A stretch of 64,000 nt of DNA from contig NZ_CP150919.1 in NCBI RefSeq assembly GCF_039909015.1, positions 3,510,501 to 3,574,500 of the forward strand, given 5' to 3'. The DNA comes from Pseudomonas grandcourensis. GTDB lineage: Bacteria > Pseudomonadota > Gammaproteobacteria > Pseudomonadales > Pseudomonadaceae. The notes beneath the pieces are model-generated. The model was not told the DNA's origin and ran no database searches. It saw only the letters and a list, made by a program, of their open reading frames with translations. Shown here one piece after another: positions 8,579 to 16,470 of this stretch (positions are counted from its first letter, which is position 1; every line of letters begins with the position of its first letter). A program made the position numbers and the translations under genes.

Positions 8579-9402
8579 TGACCACGCCAGGGGTTTCGGC
8601 CACGCTGCCGAGTCTCTATGATCCCGGGGGTCACCCTCAGACCCTCAGCGCCATGTATCCCTCGCTCACCACCTTTAAACCTTGCGATCTGCCGACGCTG
8701 CTGAACAGCCTTCAGCCCATCGCGCCGTTGCTCGACACCCTGTCGGACGTGGTGTTTTTCATCAAGGACTGCGAGGCCCGCTACGCCTTCGTCAACCAGA
8801 CCCTGGCCCGGCGCTGTGGTTTCAAACACAGGGACGAGCTGCTGGGGCGCACCGCCGAAATGGTCTTCCCGGAACGCTTCGGTCCGCTGTACACCGAGCA
8901 GGATCGACGAGTGCTGTCCAGCGGTCGCGAACTGGCCGATCAGCTGGAGCTGCATTTGTATTATGGCAATCAGCCGATCTGGTGCCTGACCCACAAACTC
9001 GCCTTGAAGGATGAACAGGGTCGAATCGTGGGCCTGGCCGGTATCTCCCGCGACCTGCAATCGCCGCAGTCGAACCATCCGGCGTTCCAGAAACTCGCCG
9101 CCGTGGATGCCCATATCCGCCGCCACTTCGCCCGCTCCATCAGCCTCGCCGAACTGACCGCCATCGCTGGCTATTCCGTGGCGCAATTGGAGCGGCACTG
9201 CAAACGGGTGTTCCAGCTCACCCCACGGCAAATGATTCACAAGGCGCGCCTGGAAGAAGGTTCGCGGTTGTTACTGCACACCGAGTTGCCGATCACCGAG
9301 ATTGCCTTGCGCTGTGGTTACACCGACCACAGTGCGTTTAGCCGGCAGTTTCGGGCGTTGACCAGTTTGTCGCCGAGTCAGTATCGCGATAATCAGCGTT
9401 AG
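8578..9402 (+). CDS. PAS-domain AraC-family regulator of hydroxyproline catabolism (LhpR-like)
   Basis: A 274-residue regulator with an N-terminal PAS domain (residues about 45-160; FFIKDCEARYAFVNQTLARR and a following GLAGISRDLQ strand) and a C-terminal AraC helix-turn-helix pair (about 175-270; ITEIALRCGYTDHSAFSRQF). The combination of a PAS sensor and AraC output matches the activator found inside P. aeruginosa hydroxyproline clusters. I chose the ATG at 8578, which overlaps the upstream stop; an ATG at 8653 (MYPSLTTF) is an equally reasonable start. The product probably senses hydroxyproline and activates the dehydrogenase and transporter genes. With the FCD regulator upstream, the block therefore appears to have two dedicated regulators. 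Confidence 0.85.
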   Translation: MTTPGVSATLPSLYDPGGHPQTLSAMYPSLTTFKPCDLPTLLNSLQPIAPLLDTLSDVVFFIKDCEARYAFVNQTLARRCGFKHRDELLGRTAEMVFPERFGPLYTEQDRRVLSSGRELADQLELHLYYGNQPIWCLTHKLALKDEQGRIVGLAGISRDLQSPQSNHPAFQKLAAVDAHIRRHFARSISLAELTAIAGYSVAQLERHCKRVFQLTPRQMIHKARLEEGSRLLLHTELPITEIALRCGYTDHSAFSRQFRALTSLSPSQYRDNQR

Positions 9403-9584
9403 GCGGGAGATGAAGAGTGTTCCTTAAAGGTGCGCCCACACACCCATTGCTCCCATCTGTAACACTGCCATCGTTTGCCCAGGCTTCCACTCTCCCGCCC
9501 GTTGCTCCCCCGCAAGACCTCTACTTCGAGGCCTGACGATTTATTCACCGTCAGAACTGGAATCGGGCACGTTGATTGCTATTG

Positions 9585-9618
9585 TTAATATCGTATACGA
9601 AATCCCCAATACGATATT
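9585..9618 (+). promoter_or_regulatory. Palindromic operator before the transporter operon
   Basis: TTAATATCGTATACGAAAT (9585-9603) contains the perfect 10-bp palindrome TCGTATACGA and is identical to 15438-15456. A second partial copy (ATACGATATT) follows at 9609-9618. It sits 44 bases before the binding-protein ATG, in the 245-bp spacer after the AraC gene. The GTATAC core is typical of FCD-type GntR operators; the assignment to the regulator at 4254 is inference. Confidence 0.65.
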
Positions 9619-9647
9619 CAACAGCACTTCACATCAACGAGGCCTCT

Positions 9648-10466
9648 ATGAAAAACCCCGCATTTGCCGTAGCCCTCAGCGCTGTTCTCAGTACTTCCTT
9701 TATCGCCACTGCCCAGGCCGACAAGCTCGACGACATCATTGGTTCGGGCAAGCTGCGCTGCGCCGTGACCCTGGACTTCCCGCCCATGGGCTTTCGCGAT
9801 GCCAGCAACTCGCCGGCCGGCTTCGATGTGGACTATTGCCGCGACCTGGCGAAGATCCTCGGGGTCGAGGCCGAAGTGGTGGAAACGCCGTTCCCGGATC
9901 GCATTCCGGCACTGGTCTCCGGGCGAGCTGACGTGATCGTCGCGTCCACCTCCGACACCCTCGAACGCGCCAAGACCGTTGGCCTCACCGTGCCCTACTT
10001 TGCCTTCCAGATGGTGGTGCTGACCCGCGACGACACCGGCATCAACGGCTTCGACGACCTCAAGGGCAAAGCAGTGGGCAACACCAGCGGCACCTATGAG
10101 GCCATCGCCCTGGAGAAAGACGTGAAGAACTGGGGCTCGGGCAGTTTCCGAGCTTACCAGTCGCAGAGCGATACCCTGCTAGCCGTCGCCCAAGGCCACA
10201 TCGATGCCACCGTGGTCACCAACACCGTGGCCGCCGCCACCCTCAAGTCGGGCAAATACAAAACCCTGAAAGTCGCCGGTAACGCCCCGTACGTCATCGA
10301 CTACGTGTCCCTGGGTGCCAAGCGCAGCGAGTACGGCCTGCTCAACTACCTCAACCTGTTCGTCAACCAACAGGTGCGCACCGGTCGCTACAAGGAGCTG
10401 TTCGTTAAATGGGTCGGCACCGAGATCCCGCCGACCAACCTGACCGTGCCTCAGGTCTACTACTGA
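9648..10466 (+). CDS. Polar amino acid ABC transporter substrate-binding protein (hydroxyproline)
   Basis: A 272-residue periplasmic binding protein of solute-binding family 3. It begins at the ATG at 9648 with a Sec signal peptide (cleavage likely after ATAQA, residue about 24). The mature part has family landmarks such as GKLRCAVTLDFPPMGFRD, GFDVDYCRDLAKIL and LKGKAVGNTSGTYE. An upstream in-frame start at 9576 would bury the signal peptide and is rejected. It is the first gene of the import operon for hydroxyproline; the two permeases and the ATPase follow after an inserted enzyme gene. Regulation is probably through the palindromic operator just upstream. Confidence 0.9.
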   Translation: MKNPAFAVALSAVLSTSFIATAQADKLDDIIGSGKLRCAVTLDFPPMGFRDASNSPAGFDVDYCRDLAKILGVEAEVVETPFPDRIPALVSGRADVIVASTSDTLERAKTVGLTVPYFAFQMVVLTRDDTGINGFDDLKGKAVGNTSGTYEAIALEKDVKNWGSGSFRAYQSQSDTLLAVAQGHIDATVVTNTVAAATLKSGKYKTLKVAGNAPYVIDYVSLGAKRSEYGLLNYLNLFVNQQVRTGRYKELFVKWVGTEIPPTNLTVPQVYY

Positions 10467-10467
10467 G

Positions 10468-12255
10468 ATGTCCGGCATGCCTGGGCCAATTTCTCTGACC
10501 GGACGCAGCCTGGTGGCGGGCGCCGCGCAAGGCGCCCTGCTGTTCGCCGATGTCGGCTTGAGTTTCTGGGGCGGAGTCGATCCCTGCACGGGTGAAGTCA
10601 TCGACCGCCATCACCCGCTCAGCGGCCAACACCTGGCCGGCCGCGTGCTGGCGATTCCCAGTGGTCGCGGCTCGTGCACCGGCAGCAGTGTGTTGATGGA
10701 ACTGATCAGCAACGGCCATGCACCGGCGGCATTGGTGCTGGCCGAAGCCGACGAGATCCTGACCTTGGGCGTGCTGGTGGCGCAAACCATTTTTGCCCGT
10801 TCCCTGCCGGTGCTGTGCATCGGTCGGGAGGCCTTCGCCGCCTTGCGCGGCCAGGCCTTCGCCCGGGTCGAAAATACAACGCTGAGCCTGTTCGATCACC
10901 TGCCGGGCGACGCCTGGCAGGCGCTCGACAGCCCATTACCAAACTCTGACAGCACCGCCTCGATCAGTCTCACCCAGCACGATCGGGCCCTGCTCGATGG
11001 CCGGCATGGCAAGGCCGCGCAAATGGCCATGCAGATCGTCCTGCGTATGGCCGAACTGCAGGGTGCCGAGCACTTGGTGGATGTCACTCAAGCACACATC
11101 GACGGCTGCATTTACACGGGACCTGCGAGCCTGCGCTTTGCCGAGCAACTGGTGCAATGGGGAGCAAAAGTGCGAGTGCCCACCACCCTCAATTCAATTT
11201 CCGTCGACCAGCGCCGTTGGCGCGAACTGGGTATCGACCCGGCACTGGGTGAACCGGCCAGTGCCTTGGGCGATGCCTATATGGCGATGGGCGCACAGCT
11301 CAGTTTCACCTGCGCGCCGTACCTGCTCGACACTGCACCGAAGGCTGGCGAGCAAATCGTCTGGGCGGAATCCAACGCCGTGGTCTACGCCAACAGCGTG
11401 CTCGGTGCGCGCACCCTGAAATACCCGGATTACCTGGACATCTGCATCGCCCTCACCGGTCGCGCCCCGCTGATCGGCTGCCACCAGGACGCGCAACGCA
11501 AGGCCCGGTTGCAGATCGAATTGCCTGTCCTCGGTGAACTGGACGATGCCTTCTACCCGCTGCTGGGTTACCACATTGGTGCCCTGGCCGGCAGTCGCGT
11601 GCCGCTGGTGCTGGGACTCGAAAAACGCAAGCCGAGCCTGGACGACCTCAAAGCCTTTGGCGCGGCCTTCGCAACCACCTCTGCGGCGCCACTGTTCCAC
11701 ATCGCCGGGGTCACCCCGGAGGCCATTGACCCGGCGCATGTGCTGGATGCGGACACTTCCCTTCCCGTGGAAAAAATCCGTCTGAAGGACCTGCTACTGA
11801 GTTGGCGCGAACTCAACAGTGCTCGCGATAACCAGGTGGATGTGGTGTCGCTGGGTAACCCGCACTTTTCCCTCAGCGAGTTCGCTCACCTGGCGCGACT
11901 GTGCCAGGGACGACAAAGACACCCGGATGTGGTGCTTGCCATCACCTGCGGCCGTGCCGTGTTGGAGCAGGCCCGCGAGGCCGGGCACATCGCCGTGATC
12001 GAAGCGTTTGGCGCGACCCTGGTCACCGACACCTGCTGGTGCATGCTCGGCGAACCCGTCATCCCCCTGGCGGCTAAAACCCTGATGACCAACTCGGGCA
12101 AATACGCTCACTACGCACCGGGCCTGGTCGGCCGCAAGGTGCACTTCGCCAGCCTTGCCGAATGCGTCGACGCGGCCTGCACCGCAACGGCCAGCAGACG
12201 TTTGCCGGCCTGGTTACAACCTGCTGCCCTACTGGAGAGCCCTGCGCATGTTTGA
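10468..12255 (+). CDS. Aconitase X: probable cis-3-hydroxy-L-proline dehydratase (fused type)
   Basis: A 595-residue aconitase-X protein. The N-terminal ~140 residues are the small swivelling domain (GRGSCTGSSVLMELISNG), fused in one chain to the large catalytic domain (about 165-590), as in single-polypeptide bacterial AcnX. Candidate iron-sulphur or metal ligands include Cys in SFTCAPYLLD, ITCGRAVLEQ and TDTCWCMLGEP. Characterised bacterial AcnX proteins dehydrate cis-3-hydroxy-L-proline to Delta1-pyrroline-2-carboxylate. The gene begins two bases after the binding-protein stop and overlaps the first permease by eight bases, so an enzyme is embedded in a transporter operon. The reductase at 19564-20571 would complete a path to proline. 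Start at 10468 or 10477. Confidence 0.87.
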   Translation: MSGMPGPISLTGRSLVAGAAQGALLFADVGLSFWGGVDPCTGEVIDRHHPLSGQHLAGRVLAIPSGRGSCTGSSVLMELISNGHAPAALVLAEADEILTLGVLVAQTIFARSLPVLCIGREAFAALRGQAFARVENTTLSLFDHLPGDAWQALDSPLPNSDSTASISLTQHDRALLDGRHGKAAQMAMQIVLRMAELQGAEHLVDVTQAHIDGCIYTGPASLRFAEQLVQWGAKVRVPTTLNSISVDQRRWRELGIDPALGEPASALGDAYMAMGAQLSFTCAPYLLDTAPKAGEQIVWAESNAVVYANSVLGARTLKYPDYLDICIALTGRAPLIGCHQDAQRKARLQIELPVLGELDDAFYPLLGYHIGALAGSRVPLVLGLEKRKPSLDDLKAFGAAFATTSAAPLFHIAGVTPEAIDPAHVLDADTSLPVEKIRLKDLLLSWRELNSARDNQVDVVSLGNPHFSLSEFAHLARLCQGRQRHPDVVLAITCGRAVLEQAREAGHIAVIEAFGATLVTDTCWCMLGEPVIPLAAKTLMTNSGKYAHYAPGLVGRKVHFASLAECVDAACTATASRRLPAWLQPAALLESPAHV

Positions 12256-12913
12256 CTACAGTTTCCAATGGCGCTCCACCCTGCGCGCCCTGCCGGACAT
12301 GCTTGCCGGTGCCATCGTCACCTTCGAGACCGCCGCGCTGTCGATGATCTTCGGCGTGCTGATCGCCTTGGCCCTGACGGTGATGCGCGAGGCCAAACAC
12401 CCATTACTGCGCGGGTTCGGCAACGGTTGGGTATCGATTGCCCGCAACACCCCGTCGCTGTTCCAGATCTACATCCTCTACTTCGGCCTCGGTTCGCTGA
12501 ACCTGCACGTCAGTTCCTGGTTCGCCCTGCTGGCCGGGATCACCTTCAACAATGCCGGGTATCTGGCGGAGAACTTTCGCGGCGGCCTCAAGGCCGTGCC
12601 TGACACGCAGGTGCGTGCGGCGCGTTCCCTCGGCATGAGTGCCTTCCAGGCCTACCGCATGATCATCGTCCCGCAACTGCTGCGGATCGTGTTCTACCCG
12701 CTGACCAATCAGATGGTCTGGGCAGTGTTGATGACGTCGCTGGGGGTGATCGTCGGGCTAAACAATGACCTGACCGGTGTGACCCAGGAATACAACGTCA
12801 AAACCTTCCGCACCTTCGAGTATTTCGCCATCGCAGCGGTGCTGTATTACTTGATTGCCAAGGCGATCGTCGCGGCAGCCCGGCTGATGGCCTGGCGGTT
12901 GTTCCGTTACTGA
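12248..12913 (+). CDS. Amino acid ABC transporter permease (hydroxyproline)
   Basis: A 221-residue inner-membrane permease of the His/Glu/Gln family with about five transmembrane segments. The cytoplasmic EAA loop for ATPase docking is visible as AARSLGMSAFQAYRMIIVPQ. The start at 12248 (MFDYSFQW) overlaps the AcnX stop by eight bases; an in-frame upstream ATG at 12155 lies deep inside AcnX and is not used. It pairs with the next permease gene, ten bases downstream, to form the heterodimeric channel. Confidence 0.89.
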   Translation: MFDYSFQWRSTLRALPDMLAGAIVTFETAALSMIFGVLIALALTVMREAKHPLLRGFGNGWVSIARNTPSLFQIYILYFGLGSLNLHVSSWFALLAGITFNNAGYLAENFRGGLKAVPDTQVRAARSLGMSAFQAYRMIIVPQLLRIVFYPLTNQMVWAVLMTSLGVIVGLNNDLTGVTQEYNVKTFRTFEYFAIAAVLYYLIAKAIVAAARLMAWRLFRY

Positions 12914-12923
12914 GGAGCTGTCC

Positions 12924-13574
12924 ATGTTTTCCACCGATTTTTCCTCGAATGACCTGATGTTCCTGCTCAACGGTGCGTGGGTCACGATGCAACTGACGTT
13001 CTGGTCGATCATTCTCGGCTCCTTGGCCGGGTTGTTCTTCGGCCTGCTGCGGGCCTTGTTGCCACGGGCCAGCCTGCCGTTGGCCTGGGTGCTGGACGTG
13101 TTTCGCAGCGTGCCGCTGCTGATCCAGTTCGTGCTGTTCAACTCGCTCAAAAGCATCGTCGGTTTGAACATCAGCGCCTTTAGCGTCGGCTGCATTGTGT
13201 TGGGGGTTTACGCTGCGGCGTACTTCACCGAGATCGTGCGTGCCGGTGTGCTGGCGGTGCCGTTCACCGTGCGCCGGGCCAGCCGTTCGTTGGGGCTGAA
13301 CTTCTTGCAGGACTTGCGCTGGATCGTCCTGCCGATGGCCACCCGAGTGGCGTTCCCCGGCTGGCTGAACCTGGTGCTCGGTGTAATGAAAGACACCGCG
13401 CTGGTGATGTGGATCGGCATCGTCGAACTGCTGCGCGCCTCGCAAACCATCGTCACCCGCATCCAGGAACCGTTGCTGGTGCTGTGCATCGCGGGCCTTA
13501 TCTACTACGTCATGAGCCTGGTGGTCGCACGCCTGGGCGCTCGTCTGGAAAGAAGGTGGCAAGAAAATGATTGA
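12924..13574 (+). CDS. Amino acid ABC transporter permease, second subunit
   Basis: A 216-residue inner-membrane permease with hydrophobic helices at about residues 20-45, 50-75, 90-115 and 185-205, and the EAA-type loop RRASRSLGLNFLQDLRWIVLP. GAGG lies just before its ATG. It belongs to the polar amino acid uptake family like its upstream partner. The stop overlaps the start of the ATPase gene by eight bases, another sign of translational coupling through the transporter operon. Confidence 0.89.
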   Translation: MFSTDFSSNDLMFLLNGAWVTMQLTFWSIILGSLAGLFFGLLRALLPRASLPLAWVLDVFRSVPLLIQFVLFNSLKSIVGLNISAFSVGCIVLGVYAAAYFTEIVRAGVLAVPFTVRRASRSLGLNFLQDLRWIVLPMATRVAFPGWLNLVLGVMKDTALVMWIGIVELLRASQTIVTRIQEPLLVLCIAGLIYYVMSLVVARLGARLERRWQEND

Positions 13575-14289
13575 GATCGACAACGTACATAAATCCTTCG
13601 GCAACCTCGAAGTGGTCAAGGGCGTCAACCTGACGGTGAACAAGGGCGAAGTGGTGTCGATCATCGGCGGCTCCGGCTCCGGCAAATCGACCTTGCTGAT
13701 GTGCATCAACGGCCTGGAACCGATCCAGAAAGGCAACATCCGCGTTGACGGCGTCGAGGTCCATCACAGCGCCACCGACCTCAATCGCCTGCGGCAGAAA
13801 ATCGGCATTGTGTTCCAGCAATGGAATGCCTTCCCGCACCTGACGGTGCTGGAAAACGTCATGCTCGCGCCGCGCAAGGTGCTGGGCAAAAGCAAGGCTG
13901 AAGCTGAAGAGCTGGCGGTCAAGCAACTGACCCACGTCGGTCTGGGCGACAAGCTCAAGACCTTCCCTGGCAAGCTGTCCGGTGGACAGCAACAGCGCAT
14001 GGCCATCGCCCGCGCCCTGGCCATGTCACCGGACTACATGCTGTTTGACGAAGCCACCTCGGCCCTCGACCCGCAACTGGTCGGTGAAGTGCTGGACACC
14101 ATGCGCATGCTCGCCGAAGACGGCATGACCATGGTGTTGGTGACCCACGAAATCCGCTTTGCCCGGGACGTGTCCGACCGTGTGGCGTTTTTCCGCAATG
14201 GGCTGGTACATGAGATTGGTTCGCCGGATCAGGTGATTGGCAATCCGGTGCATGCGGAGACTGCAGCGTTTCTGAAATCAGTGAAATAG
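13567..14289 (+). CDS. Amino acid ABC transporter ATP-binding protein
   Basis: A 240-residue cytoplasmic ATPase of the polar amino acid importer family (GlnQ/HisP type). Walker A is GGSGSGKST (about residues 34-42), the signature is LSGGQQQR and Walker B is MLFDEATSALD, with the switch His in VTHE. It is complete and of normal length. It powers the hydroxyproline importer formed with the binding protein at 9648 and the two permeases. A proline-racemase-family enzyme gene follows after 37 bases with its own AAGGAG. Confidence 0.91.
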   Translation: MIEIDNVHKSFGNLEVVKGVNLTVNKGEVVSIIGGSGSGKSTLLMCINGLEPIQKGNIRVDGVEVHHSATDLNRLRQKIGIVFQQWNAFPHLTVLENVMLAPRKVLGKSKAEAEELAVKQLTHVGLGDKLKTFPGKLSGGQQQRMAIARALAMSPDYMLFDEATSALDPQLVGEVLDTMRMLAEDGMTMVLVTHEIRFARDVSDRVAFFRNGLVHEIGSPDQVIGNPVHAETAAFLKSVK

Positions 14290-14326
14290 CGACTGAGGCC
14301 TTCACAGGCGAAACAAGGAGCAAACC

Positions 14327-15355
14327 ATGCGTTCATCAAAAGTCATTCATGTAGTCAGCTGCCACGCCGAAGGCGAAGTCGGCGACGTGATCGTGGGTGG
14401 TGTCGCCCCGCCGCCCGGCGCCACCGTGTGGGAACAGTCGCGCTGGATCGCCCGGGACGAAACCCTGCGCAACTTCGTCCTCAACGAACCCCGCGGCGGC
14501 GTGTTCCGCCACGTCAACCTGCTGGTCCCGGCCAAGGACCCACGGGCGCAGATGGCCTGGATCATCATGGAACCGGCGGACACCCCGCCGATGTCCGGCT
14601 CCAACTCGTTGTGCGTCGCCACCGTATTGCTCGACAGCGGCATCCTGCCCATGACCGAGCCGCAAACCCGCCTGGTGCTGGAAGCGCCCGGCGGCCTGAT
14701 CGAAGCGGTGGCCGACTGCCGGGATGGCAAGGTGCAACGGGTGGAAGTGAAAAACGTGCCGTCCTTCGCTGATCGACTGGATGCGTGGATTGAAGTCGAA
14801 GGCATCGGCTCGCTGAAGGTTGACACCGCTTATGGTGGCGACAGTTTTGTGATTGCCGATGCCAAAGGCCTGGGTTTCTCCATCCGCCCGGATGAAGCGG
14901 CCGATCTGGTGGCGGTCGGGTTGAAAATCACTCGAGCGGCCAACGAACAACTGGGCTTCGTGCATCCGCTGAATCCCGAGTGGTCGCACATTTCCTTCTG
15001 CCAGATCGCCGCGCCCATCGTCAATGAGAACGGCATCGCCACCGGCGCCAATGCGGTGGTGATTCAACCGGGCAAGATCGACCGCTCCCCCACCGGCACT
15101 GGTTGCTCGGCGCGCATGGCGGTGTTGCACGCCAAAGGCTTGATGCAGGTTGGCGAGCGTTTTGTCGGCCGTTCGATTATCGGCTCCGAGTTCCACTGCC
15201 GCATTGATTCGCTGACCGAAGTCGCCGGCCGCGCCGCGATTTACCCGTGCATTTCCGGCCGGGCGTGGATCACCGGCACCCATCAATTGCTGCTCGACCC
15301 TAGCGATCCGTGGCCACAAGGCTATCGCCTGTCCGACACTTGGCCCGGCGCCTGA
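14327..15355 (+). CDS. Proline racemase superfamily protein with Ser90/Thr256 active site, probable 3-hydroxyproline-processing enzyme
   Basis: A 342-residue second member of the proline racemase superfamily in this block, far from the epimerase at 5052 in sequence. The first acid/base position is Ser90 ([10 protein letters not shown]) where the epimerase has Cys88, and the second is Thr256 ([10 protein letters not shown]) where the epimerase has Cys236. Thr at the second position is the hallmark of trans-3-hydroxy-L-proline dehydratases, which are usually Cys/Thr; the Ser/Thr pairing here is less usual. Racemase activity is unlikely without either Cys. The product of a dehydratase, Delta1-pyrroline-2-carboxylate, could be used by the reductase at 19564. 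A similar gene sits at this place in the P. aeruginosa cluster (recalled as PA1255). AAGGAG precedes the ATG. Exact reaction uncertain. Confidence 0.75.
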   Translation: MRSSKVIHVVSCHAEGEVGDVIVGGVAPPPGATVWEQSRWIARDETLRNFVLNEPRGGVFRHVNLLVPAKDPRAQMAWIIMEPADTPPMSGSNSLCVATVLLDSGILPMTEPQTRLVLEAPGGLIEAVADCRDGKVQRVEVKNVPSFADRLDAWIEVEGIGSLKVDTAYGGDSFVIADAKGLGFSIRPDEAADLVAVGLKITRAANEQLGFVHPLNPEWSHISFCQIAAPIVNENGIATGANAVVIQPGKIDRSPTGTGCSARMAVLHAKGLMQVGERFVGRSIIGSEFHCRIDSLTEVAGRAAIYPCISGRAWITGTHQLLLDPSDPWPQGYRLSDTWPGA

Positions 15356-15437
15356 TCACGCAATCCCTGAACCCCAGACCAACGGCCAGTAAAAACCCCT
15401 GAAAACCCAAAAAAGCACTAGCCGAGCATTGTCATTT

Positions 15438-15456
15438 TTAATATCGTATACGAAAT
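15438..15456 (+). promoter_or_regulatory. Palindromic operator before the deaminase gene
   Basis: An exact second copy of TTAATATCGTATACGAAAT, core palindrome TCGTATACGA. It ends 24 bases before the ATG of the deaminase gene and just ahead of its GGAGG, a good place for a repressor. The 125-bp spacer shows that a separate transcript for the deaminase gene and downstream genes is likely. Confidence 0.65.
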
Positions 15457-15480
15457 ACAATTAACGAACCGGAGGCAACA

Positions 15481-16398
15481 ATGAGCAAGCGCATTAACTG
15501 GAGTGGCGTCTTCCCCGCAGTGACCACTCAATTCAACGATGACTTCTCCATCAACCTGGAAAAAACCCATCAGGTGATTTCCAACGTGATCCGCGACGGC
15601 GTGTCCGGCCTGGTGGTGTGTGGCTCGGTAGGTGAAAACACCTCGCTGAGCGCTGAAGAAAAAATCGCCGTGACTGAGGTCGCTGTCGATGCCGCCCGTG
15701 GTCGCGTACCGGTGATTTGCGGTGTGGCCGAGTTCACCAGCATACAAGCGGCCAAGGTCGCCAATGCCGTACGCCGGGTCGGCGTCGATGGCGTGATGCT
15801 GATGCCGGCGCTGGTCTACGGTTCCAAGCCGTTCGAGACCGCCGAGCATTACCGCTACGTGGCGAAAAACGCCGACGTGCCGCTGATGGTCTACAACAAC
15901 CCGCCTATCTATAAGAACGACGTCACCCCGGACATCCTGATTTCCCTGGCCGACTGCGACAACGTGGTGTGCTTCAAGGATTCTTCCGGCGACACCCGCC
16001 GCTTCATCGACGTGCGCAACGAAGTCGGTGACCGTTTCGTGCTGTTCGCCGGCCTCGACGACGTGGTGCTGGAGAGCATCGCCGTGGGTGCCGAAGGTTG
16101 GGTCTCGGGCATGTCCAACGTGTTCCCGAAAGAAGGCGAAACCATCTTCCGCCTGGCCAAGGCCGGTCGTTTCGCCGAAGCCATGCCGATCTACGAATGG
16201 CTGATGCCGATCCTCCACCTCGATGCCCGTGCCGACCTGGTGCAGTGCATCAAGCTGTGTGAAGCCATCGCCGGTCGCGGCAGCGCCTTGACCCGTCCGC
16301 CACGCCTGGCCCTGCCGGAAGCCGACCGCGTATTCGTCGAGCAGATCATGGCCAAGGCGTTGGCCAACCGCCCGGAACTGCCGGACGTCGGTCTCTGA
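15481..16398 (+). CDS. lhpC: Delta1-pyrroline-4-hydroxy-2-carboxylate deaminase
   Basis: A 305-residue (beta/alpha)8-barrel of the DapA/NAL family. The Schiff-base lysine is Lys166 (VVCFKDSSG) and the partner tyrosine is Tyr138 (MVYNNPP); the substrate loop is GSVGENTSLS. In hydroxyproline catabolism this family member converts Delta1-pyrroline-4-hydroxy-2-carboxylate to 2-oxoglutarate semialdehyde and ammonia. The gene has a strong GGAGG and its own operator palindrome upstream, and leads a group with a permease and the semialdehyde dehydrogenase. Other DapA-like functions are possible on sequence alone, but the context makes this role the best reading. Confidence 0.88.
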   Translation: MSKRINWSGVFPAVTTQFNDDFSINLEKTHQVISNVIRDGVSGLVVCGSVGENTSLSAEEKIAVTEVAVDAARGRVPVICGVAEFTSIQAAKVANAVRRVGVDGVMLMPALVYGSKPFETAEHYRYVAKNADVPLMVYNNPPIYKNDVTPDILISLADCDNVVCFKDSSGDTRRFIDVRNEVGDRFVLFAGLDDVVLESIAVGAEGWVSGMSNVFPKEGETIFRLAKAGRFAEAMPIYEWLMPILHLDARADLVQCIKLCEAIAGRGSALTRPPRLALPEADRVFVEQIMAKALANRPELPDVGL

Positions 16399-16404
16399 GT
16401 GATT

Positions 16405-16448
16405 GTCGGGCGGGCCTTTACTGGCCCGGCCCGGCTGCCCGTTTTTTG
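16405..16448 (+). terminator. Possible weak terminator or attenuator after the deaminase gene
   Basis: An imperfect GC-rich inverted repeat (GGGCGGGCC with GGCCCGGCCC) is followed after a few bases by GTTTTTTG. It lies in the 72-bp gap before the MFS gene and may reduce read-through into it. Confidence 0.4.
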
Positions 16449-16470
16449 CGCCTAAACAAGGTACGTCAGC

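Noticed and set aside
15438..15456. The duplicated 19-mer considered as an insertion-site or attachment repeat flanking a mobile unit
   Set aside because: Both copies sit in the same orientation at matching distances from start codons, are internally palindromic and are echoed before the regulator gene; an operator explains them better. No integrase or transposase lies between them.
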